Source: Streptomyces sp. NBC_01465 (GTDB lineage: Bacteria > Actinomycetota > Actinomycetes > Streptomycetales > Streptomycetaceae). Taken from it: 64,000 nucleotides of DNA. Location: assembly GCF_036227325.1 (NCBI RefSeq), contig NZ_CP109467.1, forward strand, positions 1,302,001-1,366,000, read 5' to 3'. The notes under the pieces were generated by a model. It made no database searches, was not told the DNA's origin, and saw only the letters and a program-made list of their open reading frames with translations. Position 1 is the stretch's first letter. Each line of letters opens with the position of its first letter. The position numbers and the translations under genes were made by a program. Shown here in pieces: positions 1 through 9,170 of the stretch.

Positions 1-405
1 GCCGGCCGCCATACCGGGCAGCCACTGCTGCTTCTGCTCCTCGGAGCCGAAGCGGTGGATCGCGTACATGGCGAGGGAGCCCTGTACGGAGACGAGCGAC
101 CGGATCCCCGAGTCGGCGGCCTCCAGCTCCAGGCAGGCGAGCCCGTACTGGACGGCGCTGGCCCCGGCGCACCCGTATCCCTGGAGCGACATCCCGAGCG
201 CCCCGATGGAGCCGAGCTCGCGGGCCAGCTCACGGATGCCGGGGAGCTCACCCTTCTCGTACCAGTCGGCGACGTACGGAATGACGCGGTCCGCGGCCCA
301 GGAGCGCACGGTGGAACGGATCGCGAGGTCCTCGGCGCTGAGCAGGTCGTCGATGCCGATGGGGTCGGCGGGGTCGAAGGGCGGCAGCTTCGAGGATGCG
401 GACAT
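1..405 (-). CDS. acyl-CoA dehydrogenase, N-terminal part (cut by window edge)
   Basis: The first 135 residues of a flavin-dependent acyl-CoA dehydrogenase are present; the C-terminus lies outside the window. The chain begins MSASSKLPPFDPADP and runs into the helical N-terminal domain of the family, with an EDLAIRSTVRSWAADRVIP segment and, near residue 110, a VSVQGSLAMYAIHRFGS stretch resembling glutaryl-CoA dehydrogenases. These enzymes form an alpha,beta double bond in an acyl-CoA and pass electrons to ETF. The substrate cannot be fixed from this fragment. The ATG at 405 is preceded by GGAGGT at good spacing. A small palindrome lies about 30 bp upstream. The next upstream gene on this strand is the MFS exporter. 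Confidence 0.85.
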   Translation of the reverse strand, partial: MSASSKLPPFDPADPIGIDDLLSAEDLAIRSTVRSWAADRVIPYVADWYEKGELPGIRELARELGSIGALGMSLQGYGCAGASAVQYGLACLELEAADSGIRSLVSVQGSLAMYAIHRFGSEEQKQQWLPGMAAG

Positions 406-430
406 GGCAGGACCTCCGACGGTTCACGTA

Positions 431-449
431 AAACTAGCGCTGCTAATTA
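431..449. promoter_or_regulatory. candidate TetR-type operator upstream of the acyl-CoA dehydrogenase
   Basis: The sequence TAGC-GCT-GCTA (435-445) is a perfect 4+3+4 inverted repeat inside an AT-rich island between the dehydrogenase start (405) and the end of the MFS gene (501). The flanks (AAAC on the left, ATTAA on the right) extend it imperfectly. Spaced short palindromes with a TAGC/GCTA core are common TetR-family operators near acyl-CoA dehydrogenase genes. No regulator gene is visible here, so the assignment is inference. Confidence 0.35.
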
Positions 450-500
450 ACGGCTCGCGCAGACACTACGACCCAGCCTCCCGCACGTCCAGACACCGGG

Positions 501-2111
501 TCAGGCCGTCGACTCCGCATCGACCCGGGCGCCCCGCTCCCGCTCACGCGGAGCGGGAACGCACGCCGCAGGCGACCCGCAGTCCATGACCCGAGGCAAC
601 CGCAGCGCAGCCAAAGCCCCCAGCAGCAACAGCCCCGCACTGACGACCAGCGTCACATGCAGCCCGTGCACAAACGCATGCCGCGCCGCACTCCGCAGCG
701 CCTCGCCCGCGGGCCCGCCCAGCCGGGCAGCCACCTCGTACGCCTCGCCCAGCGAGTTCTCCGCATGCGCACTGGCCCCCGAGGGAACCCCCTGCACCGA
801 GGCGAGCGCCGGCGCGTACGCCGCGTTCATGACGCTGCCGAGCAGCGCGATCCCCATCCCCGCACCCAGCTGGTACGAGGTCTCGCCAATGGCGGCCGCC
901 CCGCCGGCGCTGTCGGCCGGGGCCTCGCTCAGCATCGATTCGTACGCACCGAAGAGCGTGGTCTGCAGCCCGGCGCCCAGCAGCACGAAGGCGGACGTCA
1001 GCAGCCACGGCCGGTCGTGCTGGCCCATCGCGACCAGGCACAGCACGGCGGCGGCGGTCAGCACGAAGCCGTAACTGACCATCCGGCGCGGCCCGATCCG
1101 GCGCAGGGTGTACGAACCGGTGGCGCCCGCCGCCATGGCGGCGAAGGTCAGCGGCAGCAGCCGCAGGCCGGTGGCGAGCGGACTCAGTCCCAGCACGAGC
1201 TGCAGGTACTGGACCGCGATCAGCTCCAGACCGACCAGCGCCAGCATGGCGAGGACGATGCAGCCGACAGCGGTGGTGAAGGTGGGCCGGGCGAAGAGCC
1301 GCATGTCGACGAGGGGGTGTTCGCGCCGCTTCTGCCGCCGTACGAAAAGAACCAGCAGCGCGGACCCGATGCACAGCGGCCCCAGCGTCCCGGCCCCGAA
1401 CACCGCCTCACCCGCGCCCAGCCGTTTCACGCCGAGCACGACACCGAGCACACCGGCCGCGGCCATCAGCGCGCCGAGCACGTCCCACGGTCCCTCGGCG
1501 CTGCCCTTGGACTCGGGCAGCAGCCAGCGGCCGAGCGGCAGTATCACCGCCATCAGCGGGATGTTGATCAGGAAGACCGAGCCCCACCAGAAGTGCTCGA
1601 CGAGGAAGCCGCCGAGCACGGGCCCGGTGGCCGCGCCGACCGCGGCGACCGCCGTCCAGATGCCTATGGCGACGGCCCGCTCGCGCCGGTCGGGGAAGAC
1701 CGCCCGCAGCAGCGAGAGCGTCGCGGGCATGATCATCGCGCCGCCGACACCGAGCAGCGCACGGGCGCCGATCAGTATCTGCGGGGTGGTCGCGAGGGCC
1801 GCGACGGCGGAGGCCACGCCGAAGAGCGCGTAACCGAGCAGCAGGATCCGGCGGCGGCCGACGCGGTCCCCGAGCGTGCCGAAGAGGATCAGCAGGGACG
1901 CGCAGACCAGCGGGTAGGCGTCGACGATCCAGAGCAGCTGCATCGCGCCGGGGTGCAGGTCCTGTGTGACGGACGGCACGGCGACGTGCAGCACGGTGGC
2001 GTCCAGCGCGACGAGCAGAAGGCTGATGCAGAGGACGATCAGGACGACCCAGCGGTTCGCACCGCTCGAGGCGGCGCGCAGTCGCGCACCGGCCGTGGAC
2101 GTCCTGGACAT
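501..2111 (-). CDS. MFS drug exporter, DHA2 (14-TM) family
   Basis: A 536-residue integral membrane protein of the drug:H+ antiporter-2 family, expected in the cytoplasmic membrane exporting a hydrophobic compound or drug with proton exchange. Visible signatures are the LDATVLHVAVPSV motif in the first membrane helix (about residues 36-48), the motif-A loop GDRVGRRR (about 81-88) and a long series of hydrophobic segments fitting 14 helices. The ATG at 2111 is chosen because GGGAGG lies just upstream and the basic head MSRTSTAGARLR is typical; the frame stays open for another 110 residues but without family similarity. It lies upstream of the acyl-CoA dehydrogenase on the same strand, separated by about 95 bp. 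The substrate is unknown. Confidence 0.9.
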   Translation of the reverse strand: MSRTSTAGARLRAASSGANRWVVLIVLCISLLLVALDATVLHVAVPSVTQDLHPGAMQLLWIVDAYPLVCASLLILFGTLGDRVGRRRILLLGYALFGVASAVAALATTPQILIGARALLGVGGAMIMPATLSLLRAVFPDRRERAVAIGIWTAVAAVGAATGPVLGGFLVEHFWWGSVFLINIPLMAVILPLGRWLLPESKGSAEGPWDVLGALMAAAGVLGVVLGVKRLGAGEAVFGAGTLGPLCIGSALLVLFVRRQKRREHPLVDMRLFARPTFTTAVGCIVLAMLALVGLELIAVQYLQLVLGLSPLATGLRLLPLTFAAMAAGATGSYTLRRIGPRRMVSYGFVLTAAAVLCLVAMGQHDRPWLLTSAFVLLGAGLQTTLFGAYESMLSEAPADSAGGAAAIGETSYQLGAGMGIALLGSVMNAAYAPALASVQGVPSGASAHAENSLGEAYEVAARLGGPAGEALRSAARHAFVHGLHVTLVVSAGLLLLGALAALRLPRVMDCGSPAACVPAPRERERGARVDAESTA

Positions 2112-2293
2112 GCAACTACCTCCCGGTGGAAATCCCTCGCGTTCGGCAGGTCTGTGGGGCATTGCCCCAGGCCCGGCGTCGATGGGCGAGTGAGCCGCCA
2201 GCGTACGCGAGTTCATGTAAGCGTCAGGTGGTGTCGTGTCGTACGCCACACCCTGTCCGCTCTCCTGCGCCGCGCACCCCGATAATCGTGGCC

Positions 2294-3436
2294 GTGACTG
2301 ATCTTGTACAACCCCTCGCCCCACCCCGGTCCGCGCTGCACCGCGCCGGTCCCGCGCTGCTCGCGTTCGTGGCGGTGCGGCTGACCGGGATCGCCGTGCT
2401 GGCGATCTGGTCGGCGGCGAACGGCAAGAGCTGGCACACACTGCTCTCGGCCCGCTGGGACTCGCTCTGGTACACCCGCGTCGCCGACCTCGGCTACGGC
2501 TTCGAGGTCCGTCTGCCCAATGGAGACGTCCACTCGAACCTGGCGTTCTTCCCGCTGCTGCCCTGGCTGGAGCGGCTGGTCTCGGCCGTCACCCCGCTCG
2601 GTTACGCGGACGCCGGGCTCGCGGTGAGCTGGATCGCCTCGCTCTTCGCGGCCTGGGGGATCTTCGCCGTCGCCGACCGGCTCTACGGACGCACGGCGGG
2701 CACCGCGGCGGCCGTGCTCTGGTCTGTGCTGCCGGTGGGCATCGTCACATCGATGGCGTACAGCGAATCGCTGTTCACGGCGCTCGCCGCCTGGGCGCTG
2801 TACGCGGTCCTCCGCGACCGCTGGATCATGGCCGGCCTCCTGGCGTCGCTGGCGGGGCTGACCCGCCCGGTGGGTGCGGCTGTCGTCGCGGCGGTCTGGG
2901 TCGCCGTGGTGGTGGCGCTGCGGAAGGACGAGGGCCCGCGCGCCCGGATGCTGGCGGGCGCGGTGCTGGCACCGCTGGGCGCGGCGGCGTACGTGCTGTG
3001 GGTGGGGCACAGGACCGGGGGCGGCATCGTCGGCTACCTCGACGTCCAGGCCGGCTGGGGCAACGGTTTCGACGGCGGTCTGGCCTTCGCCCGGTTCATC
3101 GGGGACAAACTGGGCGGCAGTCCGGCCTTCCTGGCCGGGATCGGTCTGATCGTCGGGGTCGCTCTGGTGATCTGGCTGTACGTGAAGGGCGTACGGCAGC
3201 GCCAGCCGCTGCCGCTTCTCGTCTACTGCGGCATCGTCGTCGCGCTGGCCCTCTGCGCCTCCGGCTACTTCGGCTCCAAGCCGCGCCTGCTGCTGCCGGC
3301 CTTCCCGCTGCTCTTCCCGGTCGCCCTGGCGGTGGCCCGTCTGCGCAGGTCGCGGGCGGTTCTGGTGCTCGGCTCCGTGGCCCTGGCGTCCGCCGTGTAC
3401 GGGGCGTTCTGGCTGAACGGATCGGGCCCACCGTGA
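2294..3436 (+). CDS. PIG-V-like mannosyltransferase family membrane protein
   Basis: About 380 residues, nearly all hydrophobic, with the family hallmark WDSLWYTRVADLGYGF near residue 55 (in a first extracytoplasmic loop), followed by about nine membrane segments. This matches the bacterial PIG-V/GT-C class, which uses polyprenyl-phosphate-linked sugars to add mannose to lipids or proteins on the outer face of the membrane. The GTG at 2294 gives the start VTDLVQPLAPP; an in-frame GTG at 2288 is an alternative, and neither has a strong Shine-Dalgarno. The gene is divergent from the MFS exporter and is followed by a hairpin and then the PAP2 phosphatase. The acceptor is not predictable. Confidence 0.75.
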   Translation: MTDLVQPLAPPRSALHRAGPALLAFVAVRLTGIAVLAIWSAANGKSWHTLLSARWDSLWYTRVADLGYGFEVRLPNGDVHSNLAFFPLLPWLERLVSAVTPLGYADAGLAVSWIASLFAAWGIFAVADRLYGRTAGTAAAVLWSVLPVGIVTSMAYSESLFTALAAWALYAVLRDRWIMAGLLASLAGLTRPVGAAVVAAVWVAVVVALRKDEGPRARMLAGAVLAPLGAAAYVLWVGHRTGGGIVGYLDVQAGWGNGFDGGLAFARFIGDKLGGSPAFLAGIGLIVGVALVIWLYVKGVRQRQPLPLLVYCGIVVALALCASGYFGSKPRLLLPAFPLLFPVALAVARLRRSRAVLVLGSVALASAVYGAFWLNGSGPP

Positions 3437-3445
3437 CCCGTACAA

Positions 3446-3477
3446 GAATTCAGCACCGCATTTCGGTGAATGAATTC
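3446..3477 (+). terminator. hairpin after the mannosyltransferase gene
   Basis: An inverted repeat GAATTCA-g-CACCG / CGGTG-aa-TGAATTC with a 5-nt CATTT loop begins 10 bp after the stop codon. There is no T-run, as is common for Streptomyces terminators. Confidence 0.55.
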
Positions 3478-3650
3478 GGTCGCCGTAAGGCCCCGATAAA
3501 AACGATCAACACCACCAGTGCCGAAAGTCCTACATGACGTCCGAATAAGCGGGAACAAACTCTCGTGTGAGACCAACTCCACATCACATCGTCATCACAA
3601 AGACACCGGATCGGCCTAGTCCGCATCTCACCCGCTGTAACGTCGATTGG

Positions 3651-4667
3651 GTGCGTACCGACCGATCCATCACCCGACTGGAGCGGCTCTTCGCCCGTCT
3701 GGACCGGGAACCGGAGCCGCCGAAGATAGAGACCCCGCGGATGACGCGTACCCGCGTGGTCCTCTTCGGCGCGACTCTGGCGTTCTACACGGCCATCATC
3801 GTCGCCGTACTGACGACGTCCTGGCTGGTGGATCTGGACTGGAAGGTCTTCATGTTCCGGCCGTTCCAGCAGTGGCCGGAACTGCACGCCTTCCTGGACT
3901 ACTTCGTCGTACTCGGCCAGCGCGGCCCGACCGCCGTGATGGTCGCCGCCTGGCTCGGCTGGCGCTCCTGGCGCCAGCACACCCTCCGCCCGCTGATCAC
4001 GCTCGGCGCCGCACTGCTGCTGCTGAACGTCACGGTCGGCGCGGTCAAGATCGGCCTCGGCCGCCTCGGCCCGCACTACGCCACCACCATCGGCTCCGCC
4101 GAGCTCTACCAGGGCGGGGACATATTTCCCTCCGGGCACACCGCGAATGCGGTCGTGACCTGGGGAATCCTGGCCTACCTCGCCTCCACACCCCTGACCA
4201 GGCGCTATCTGTCGGTGGTGTCGTCGGTCATCGCGCTCGGCGTGGGCGCGACCACGGTCTATCTCGGGACGCACTGGCTGAGCGACGTCCTGCTCGGCTG
4301 GGCCGCGGGCCTGCTGATCCTGCTGGCCCTGCCCTGGTTCGAGCCGCTGATCGGCCGGGCCGAGGCGCTGATCTTCGCCGTACGGGAACGCTGGCGCACC
4401 CGGCGCAGGCTCGCTCCCGTATTGCCCTCCCCCGTTCCCACCAGCCCCGCGCTGTACCCGACGCACCGTCCGGCACACGACGCGGACCAGCTGCGCGAGC
4501 CCGTGGGGGCTGTCGCGGGACGGTCGGCGGCGGCGCTCAGGACCACGGTGCAGCGGCCGCACGGGGCCCGCTCCGAACGTACGCCGGTCGCTCCGGCGGG
4601 CGGCAGCCGGCGACCGCCGCACGCGGACCGCACGCCGCGCAATCCGCAGGCGCGTCCGGTCAACTAG
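3651..4667 (+). CDS. PAP2-superfamily membrane phosphatase
   Basis: A 338-residue membrane protein of the phosphatidic-acid-phosphatase type 2 family, which dephosphorylates lipid phosphates on the outer membrane face. The motif-2 sequence FPSGHTANA is at about 159-167 and motif 3 is YLGTHWLSD (His about 208, Asp about 212). Motif 1 is a loose KIGLGRLGP. The arginine normally preceding motif 3 (SR-x5-H) is replaced by Thr-Thr in the segment GATTVYLGTHW, so activity is plausible but not assured. After residue 230 the tail is proline/arginine-rich and likely cytoplasmic. A GTG start at 3651 (VRTDRSITRL) is chosen; the frame is open further upstream but without a convincing start. The gene is convergent with the I78 gene, with a strong hairpin between them. 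Confidence 0.8.
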   Translation: MRTDRSITRLERLFARLDREPEPPKIETPRMTRTRVVLFGATLAFYTAIIVAVLTTSWLVDLDWKVFMFRPFQQWPELHAFLDYFVVLGQRGPTAVMVAAWLGWRSWRQHTLRPLITLGAALLLLNVTVGAVKIGLGRLGPHYATTIGSAELYQGGDIFPSGHTANAVVTWGILAYLASTPLTRRYLSVVSSVIALGVGATTVYLGTHWLSDVLLGWAAGLLILLALPWFEPLIGRAEALIFAVRERWRTRRRLAPVLPSPVPTSPALYPTHRPAHDADQLREPVGAVAGRSAAALRTTVQRPHGARSERTPVAPAGGSRRPPHADRTPRNPQARPVN

Positions 4668-4690
4668 AGCGCTTCACGAACGGTACGGCG

Positions 4691-4719
4691 AAGGCCCCGG
4701 CCCCTGCGGCCGGGGCCTT
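4691..4719. terminator. terminator between convergent PAP2 and I78 genes
   Basis: The arms AAGGCCCCGGC and GCCGGGGCCTT flank a short CCCTGCG loop. The hairpin sits in the 62-bp gap between convergent stop codons and can serve both strands. Confidence 0.8.
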
Positions 4720-4729
4720 CGTCATGCCG

Positions 4730-4945
4730 TCAGCCGTGCCAGCAGCGGGTGACCCGGCCGTCCTTGACCTCGAAGTTGAGGCGCCCCTGCCGGTACTCCA
4801 TGGTGATGATCGCGCCCGGCGGCAGCGACCTCACGGAGGACCAGCCGCGCTCGCGGGCCTGCTGCTCGGCGCGTGCGGCGTCGAGGCCCACATAGGCGTC
4901 GGGGGTGTCGTCGGGGTGTGCGGGAGGGGTCGGTACGGGTGCCAT
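4730..4945 (-). CDS. I78-type peptidase inhibitor family protein
   Basis: A 71-residue protein whose second half, with VRSLPPGAIITMEYRQGRL and then NFEVKDGRVTRCWHG, matches the pattern of proteinase inhibitor family I78: a PG turn, the T-M-x-Y-R-x-x-R-L-N strand, and a C-terminal xRxxC-type end. Family members inhibit serine proteases, often outside the cytoplasm, but no signal peptide is seen here, so the target and location are unknown. The ATG at 4945 is preferred because the conserved region follows soon after; a GTG at 5008 would add 21 residues including a short hydrophobic patch. It is convergent with the PAP2 gene. Confidence 0.7.
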   Translation of the reverse strand: MAPVPTPPAHPDDTPDAYVGLDAARAEQQARERGWSSVRSLPPGAIITMEYRQGRLNFEVKDGRVTRCWHG

Positions 4946-5369
4946 GACAGCCACCGTAGGCGGCGGGCCGGCCAGAAGGAAGGCCGCGTTCCGTGCCCCG
5001 TCGGTCACACTTGTGTCACAAGATCACGACCGATGTTTGTATCGAACTCCGTCACCCGTTCGGGCACTTACCGCGTCACTGGTGAAGGAATTCCAGCACC
5101 CCCGAGGACTTCATCCATATCCACGGTGAATTCCCGGCCAACGCCCTCCGAGCTGCGTTTGAATTCACACGTCCCGGCGGCCGCACAGGAGTTGGCGGAG
5201 CATAGGGGATTCACCGATTCCTTACATCATTCGCACCCCTGACCGAACCGGGGCCGAAGGCTCCGCGGCCCCTGTACACCGATCTCGTTGTGTACGCCCC
5301 CTGTTGGAGCGGGCACCGGTGCGCGCATCATGTCTCCTGCCCGACACCCGGCCATCGAGGGGGCACGTG
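4946..5369. other. non-coding region between divergent I78 and ctaD genes
   Basis: A 424-bp gap (361 bp if the longer I78 start is used) holding the 5' regions of both genes. It is more AT-rich than its surroundings, with several short AATTC-containing words between 5085 and 5220. I see no convincing -35/-10 pair, palindromic operator or RNA gene. The only clear signal is the GAGGGGG ribosome-binding site for ctaD just before 5370. Confidence 0.5.
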
Positions 5370-7064
5370 ATGGGTGCGACGACCACGGAGGCGACGCCCG
5401 ACGACCCCGCGCGCGTGCGCCGGCCGGGCCGGATCCTGGTGGACTGGCTGACGACCACGGACCACAAGAAGATCGGGCACCTCTACCTGATCACTTCTTT
5501 CGTCTTCTTTCTGATCGCCGGGCTGATGGCGATGCTGATGCGGGCCGAACTGGCCCGTCCCGGTCTGCAGATCATGTCGAACACCGAGTACAACCAGATG
5601 TTCACGATGCACGGCACGATCATGCTGCTGCTCTTCGCGACCCCGACCTTCGCGGGATTCGCCAACGCGATCATGCCGCTGCAGATCGGCTCGCCCGACG
5701 TCGCCTTCCCGCGGCTCAACATGTTCTCGTACTGGCTGTTCCTCTTCGGCGGGCTGATCGTGCTCGGCTCGGAGCTCACCCCGGAGGGCCCGGCCGACTT
5801 CGGCTGGTTCGCCTACGCGCCCCTCAACTCGCTCAACCACTCCCCCGGCATCGGCGCGGACCTGTGGATCATGGGCCTGGCGCTGGCCGGTTTCGGCACG
5901 ATCCTGGGTGCGGTCAACTTCCTGACCACCATCATCGGGATGCGCGCTCCCGGCATGACGATGTTCCGGATGCCGATCTTCACCTGGAACGTGCTCTTCA
6001 CCTCGATCCTGGTGCTGATCGCGTTCCCCGTACTGGCCGCGGCGCTCCTGGTCCTGGAGGCGGACCGGCGGTTCGGGTCGGTGGTCTTCGAGCCGGAGTT
6101 CGGCGGTGCGCTGCTGTGGCAGCACCTCTTCTGGTTCTTCGGCCATCCCGAGGTCTACATCATCGCGCTGCCGTTCTTCGGGATCATCAGCGAGATCATC
6201 CCGGTCTTCTCGCGCAAGCCGATCTTCGGTTACACCACGCTGGTCGCCGCGACGATGTCGATCACCGGTCTCTCCCTGGTGGTGTGGGCGCACCACATGT
6301 TCGCCACCGGCGCGGTGCTGCTGCCCTTCTTCTCCTTCATGTCCTTCCTGATCGCGATCCCGACCGGGGTGAAGTTCTTCAACTGGACCGGCACGATGCT
6401 CAAGGGCTCGCTCTCCTTCGAGACGCCGATGCTCTGGTCGGTCGGCTTCCTGGTCTCCTTCCTCTTCGGCGGGCTCACCGGTGTGCTCCTGGCCTCGCCG
6501 CCGCTCGACTTCCATGTCACCGACTCGTACTTCGTGGTCGCCCACTTCCACTACGTCGTCTTCGGCACGGTCGTCTTCGCCACCTTCGGCGGCTTCTACT
6601 TCTGGTGGCCCAAGCTGACCGGCAAGATGCTCGACGAGAAGCTCGGCAAGATCCATTTCTGGACGCTCTTCGTCGGCTTCCACACCACCTTCCTGGTCCA
6701 GCACTGGCTGGGCGCGGAGGGCATGCCGCGGCGGTACGCGGACTATCTGGCGGCCGACGGCTTCACGCTGCTCAACACCATCTCGTCGATCGGCGCGTTC
6801 CTCCTCGGCCTCTCCACGCTGCCGTTCCTCTACAACATCTGGAAGACGGCGAAGTACGGGAAGAAGGTCGACGTCGACGACCCGTGGGGATACGGGCGCT
6901 CACTGGAGTGGGCGACCTCGTGCCCGCCGCCGCGCCACAACTTCCTCACCCTGCCCCGGATCCGCTCCGAGTCCCCCGCCTTCGACCTCCATCACCCGGA
7001 GTTCGCGGCGCTCAGCGCGGCCCCGGAACCCGTGGGGCCGAAACCGGGTCCAGACGCAGACTGA
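5370..7064 (+). CDS. ctaD: cytochrome c oxidase subunit I (aa3-type), solitary copy
   Basis: A 564-residue heme-copper oxidase core subunit that reduces O2 to water and pumps protons. All metal ligands are visible: heme a His81 (TMHGTIML) and His394, the CuB ligands His259 with the cross-linked Tyr263 (GHPEVYII), His308 and His309 (WAHHMFATG), and heme a3 His392 ([11 protein letters not shown]). The K-channel lysine is in IPTGVKFF. The start ATG follows GAGGGGGCACGTG. The gene stands alone: no ctaC, ctaE or qcr genes are nearby, so it is probably a second copy besides the main cta-qcr cluster expected elsewhere. Its 3' end overlaps the convergent gene at 7012 by 53 bp. Confidence 0.95.
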   Translation: MGATTTEATPDDPARVRRPGRILVDWLTTTDHKKIGHLYLITSFVFFLIAGLMAMLMRAELARPGLQIMSNTEYNQMFTMHGTIMLLLFATPTFAGFANAIMPLQIGSPDVAFPRLNMFSYWLFLFGGLIVLGSELTPEGPADFGWFAYAPLNSLNHSPGIGADLWIMGLALAGFGTILGAVNFLTTIIGMRAPGMTMFRMPIFTWNVLFTSILVLIAFPVLAAALLVLEADRRFGSVVFEPEFGGALLWQHLFWFFGHPEVYIIALPFFGIISEIIPVFSRKPIFGYTTLVAATMSITGLSLVVWAHHMFATGAVLLPFFSFMSFLIAIPTGVKFFNWTGTMLKGSLSFETPMLWSVGFLVSFLFGGLTGVLLASPPLDFHVTDSYFVVAHFHYVVFGTVVFATFGGFYFWWPKLTGKMLDEKLGKIHFWTLFVGFHTTFLVQHWLGAEGMPRRYADYLAADGFTLLNTISSIGAFLLGLSTLPFLYNIWKTAKYGKKVDVDDPWGYGRSLEWATSCPPPRHNFLTLPRIRSESPAFDLHHPEFAALSAAPEPVGPKPGPDAD

Positions 7065-7821
7065 GATCGTTGTCGACGGTGTAGTACGGGACCGCCGTGA
7101 CCCGTCCCTCCGCGTCCGCGGGGCCCGCCGGATAGACGTAGATGCCCTTGCGTTCGGCGATGTCGTCGAGGATGCGGGCGATCCGTACCGCGCCCTGCCG
7201 CTCGCCCGAGGGCAGCAGCCACAGGTCCCAGTACGTGTCCTTCGGGACGCCGACGGCGGCCAGCGGGCCGTAGGGCAGCGTGAAGGCGAAGGCCCCGGAC
7301 TCCCCGGTGGCGGGCTCGTGATGCACCGTGCCCGGCGTCCCGCGCAGCCGGGCCTCGACGACCGCGCCGGGGCCGAGCGAGGTGCCGTACAGCCGTCCCT
7401 CGACCGTCATCCCGCGCTCGGCGAAGACGATCGCGCCGGCCTCCGCGTGCGGGGCGCGCAGCCAGCTGCGGACGGCGAGGGCGCCGCCCTTGGCGGGGTA
7501 GGGGATACGGACGGCGACGGGCGCGGACGCGGGCTCCGGGGTGCGGTCGACGAGGGTGCTCAGGTCCCGGATGCCGGACTCGACGCGTCGCGAGCCGTAC
7601 TCGCCGCAGTCGGCGAACACGTCCCAACGGCCTGGTGCGAGAGGGGTTTTCGCGGCCAGTACGGCGTCGGGGGCGAGTTCCAGGCGGAGGCGCTCGCCGG
7701 TCTTGCGGTGCTTGAGCACGAGCGCCGTGGCGTGTGCGTCGTCCGCGAGCACGAAGGTGATCGAGCCGTCGGCGGCGGCCGTGCAGTGCGCGCGCAGGGG
7801 TGTGCTGGTGTCGGTCGTCAT
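7012..7821 (-). CDS. conserved hypothetical protein, coupled to a glycosyltransferase
   Basis: A 269-residue soluble protein with no signal peptide or membrane segment that I do not recognise as a named family. It is rich in beta-prone stretches and has a repeated look, with two similar blocks ending in [13 protein letters not shown] and [14 protein letters not shown] near the C-terminus; such ends occur in proteins or extensions associated with cell-wall glycopolymer transferases. Its ATG overlaps the stop of the upstream GT4 gene by 4 bp (ATGA), so the two are translationally coupled and probably act in the same pathway. A role modifying or escorting a surface polymer is a guess. It overlaps the 3' end of ctaD on the opposite strand. 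Confidence 0.7.
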   Translation of the reverse strand: MTTDTSTPLRAHCTAAADGSITFVLADDAHATALVLKHRKTGERLRLELAPDAVLAAKTPLAPGRWDVFADCGEYGSRRVESGIRDLSTLVDRTPEPASAPVAVRIPYPAKGGALAVRSWLRAPHAEAGAIVFAERGMTVEGRLYGTSLGPGAVVEARLRGTPGTVHHEPATGESGAFAFTLPYGPLAAVGVPKDTYWDLWLLPSGERQGAVRIARILDDIAERKGIYVYPAGPADAEGRVTAVPYYTVDNDLSLRLDPVSAPRVPGPR

Positions 7822-9101
7822 GAGGACTTGCCCTTCCGGAGCACGGCAGCTGCCCTGTGGCGGAGCCCGTACGCCCCGTCGAAGACCGTTGCGCGCGTGC
7901 GGTGCACGGTGTCGCGCAGTCCGCTGCGGGAGTGTCCCGAGCCTGCGGCGGTGACGAGTTCGCCGAAGAGCGTCTCGTGCCGTTCGGCGATGCGGGACGG
8001 GTCGAAGCGGGCGGCGTTCGCGACCGCCGACTGCCCCATCCTGCGCCGGAGTTCGTCGTCCGCGATGAGCGAGAGCAGTCCGCCGGCGATCGCGTCGACG
8101 TCGCCGACCGGGACGAGCCGTCCGTCGACGCCGTCGGCGATGATCTCGCCGGGGCCGTGCGGGCAGTCCGTGGAGACGACGGGGAGCCCGGAGCGCATCG
8201 CCTCGACGATGGTCATGCCGAAGGACTCCAGGCGCGAGGTGACCGCGGCGATGGAGCCCTTGGTCCACTCGGGCTCGATGGGGTGGGCCGATCCCATCAG
8301 GAACACATGGTTGTAGAGGCCGAGTTCATTGATGAGGGCGCGCAGGGCACCCCTCTCGTCGCCGCTGGCGTCCCCGCTTCCGTAGATGCGCAGCCGCCAG
8401 TCGGGGCGGGCCACGACGACCTGGGCGAAGGCCCGTACGAGGAGGTCGTAGCGCTTGACGTCGGTGAGGCGGCCCGCCGCGATCACCCACTTGCCGGTGG
8501 AGTCGGCGGGCGGTGTCCGGGGGGCGGGGACGCTGTTGGGGACGGCGTCGATCCGTACGCCGGGGAGCTTCAGCCGCGTGCGGTAGGCGTTCGCGTCGGC
8601 CTCGGTGACGGTCGTGACCGCGTCGAGGAGCGGATAGCGGTGGGCTATCTCGCGGCGCAGCCGGTAGCTGTGGCTGTCCAGGGTGAGGTGCTCCTGGCCG
8701 ACGCGGACGGGTCCCTTCCGGGCCTGCCGGGTGATCTGCACATTGAGCCCGGGCCTGGTGCCGACGACGACATCGCACCGCAGCGCCTTCAGATGGGCGC
8801 CGATGCGGGCGTCGGTGAGCCGGCTGTACTGCCGGTGGCGCCCGTCGCCGCGCGGGAAGACCGTCGCGGGGCGGGCGTGCTCCGGGTCGTCCCCGTCGAA
8901 CGTCGCGCCGGCCTTGCGCATGTCGACGAGGTGGCGCAGGGTCACACCGGCGGGGGCTCCCAGGACCGGCTGGTCCCGGTGGCGGAAGACGGAGACGATC
9001 TCCACGTCGTGGTGCTCGGCGAGGGTCTCGGCGAGATTGAACGTCGTACGGATCGTGCCGCCGATCCCGTACCCGTTATGGAGCAGAAATGAAATGTGCA
9101 T
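7818..9101 (-). CDS. family 4 glycosyltransferase (GT-B fold)
   Basis: A 427-residue cytoplasmic retaining glycosyltransferase. The N-terminus MHISFLLHNGYGIGGTIRTT is the typical first strand and glycine-rich loop of GT4 enzymes, and the C-terminal domain has the E-x7-E nucleotide-sugar motif region around ESFGMTIVEAMRSGLPVVST. The ATG at 9101 is selected because it begins exactly at the family's first beta strand; an upstream ATG at 9140 adds 13 unrelated residues, and neither start has a strong Shine-Dalgarno. Downstream it is coupled by ATGA to the hypothetical protein; upstream on the same strand is the ABC binding protein, 69 bp away. The donor and acceptor are unknown; a cell-surface glycan role is inferred from the family. 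Confidence 0.85.
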   Translation of the reverse strand: MHISFLLHNGYGIGGTIRTTFNLAETLAEHHDVEIVSVFRHRDQPVLGAPAGVTLRHLVDMRKAGATFDGDDPEHARPATVFPRGDGRHRQYSRLTDARIGAHLKALRCDVVVGTRPGLNVQITRQARKGPVRVGQEHLTLDSHSYRLRREIAHRYPLLDAVTTVTEADANAYRTRLKLPGVRIDAVPNSVPAPRTPPADSTGKWVIAAGRLTDVKRYDLLVRAFAQVVVARPDWRLRIYGSGDASGDERGALRALINELGLYNHVFLMGSAHPIEPEWTKGSIAAVTSRLESFGMTIVEAMRSGLPVVSTDCPHGPGEIIADGVDGRLVPVGDVDAIAGGLLSLIADDELRRRMGQSAVANAARFDPSRIAERHETLFGELVTAAGSGHSRSGLRDTVHRTRATVFDGAYGLRHRAAAVLRKGKSS

Positions 9102-9170
9102 GACTGTGCCCGATCCCCCGGTTCTCCATGCGGTCAACATGTGAGTCTTCTGTGGAGCGTACTAGGGGGA

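Noticed and set aside
657..2285. Long open frame opposite the MFS gene, and many similar ones elsewhere
   Set aside because: Antisense open frames of high-GC genes; Arg/Gln/His-rich composition without family similarity.
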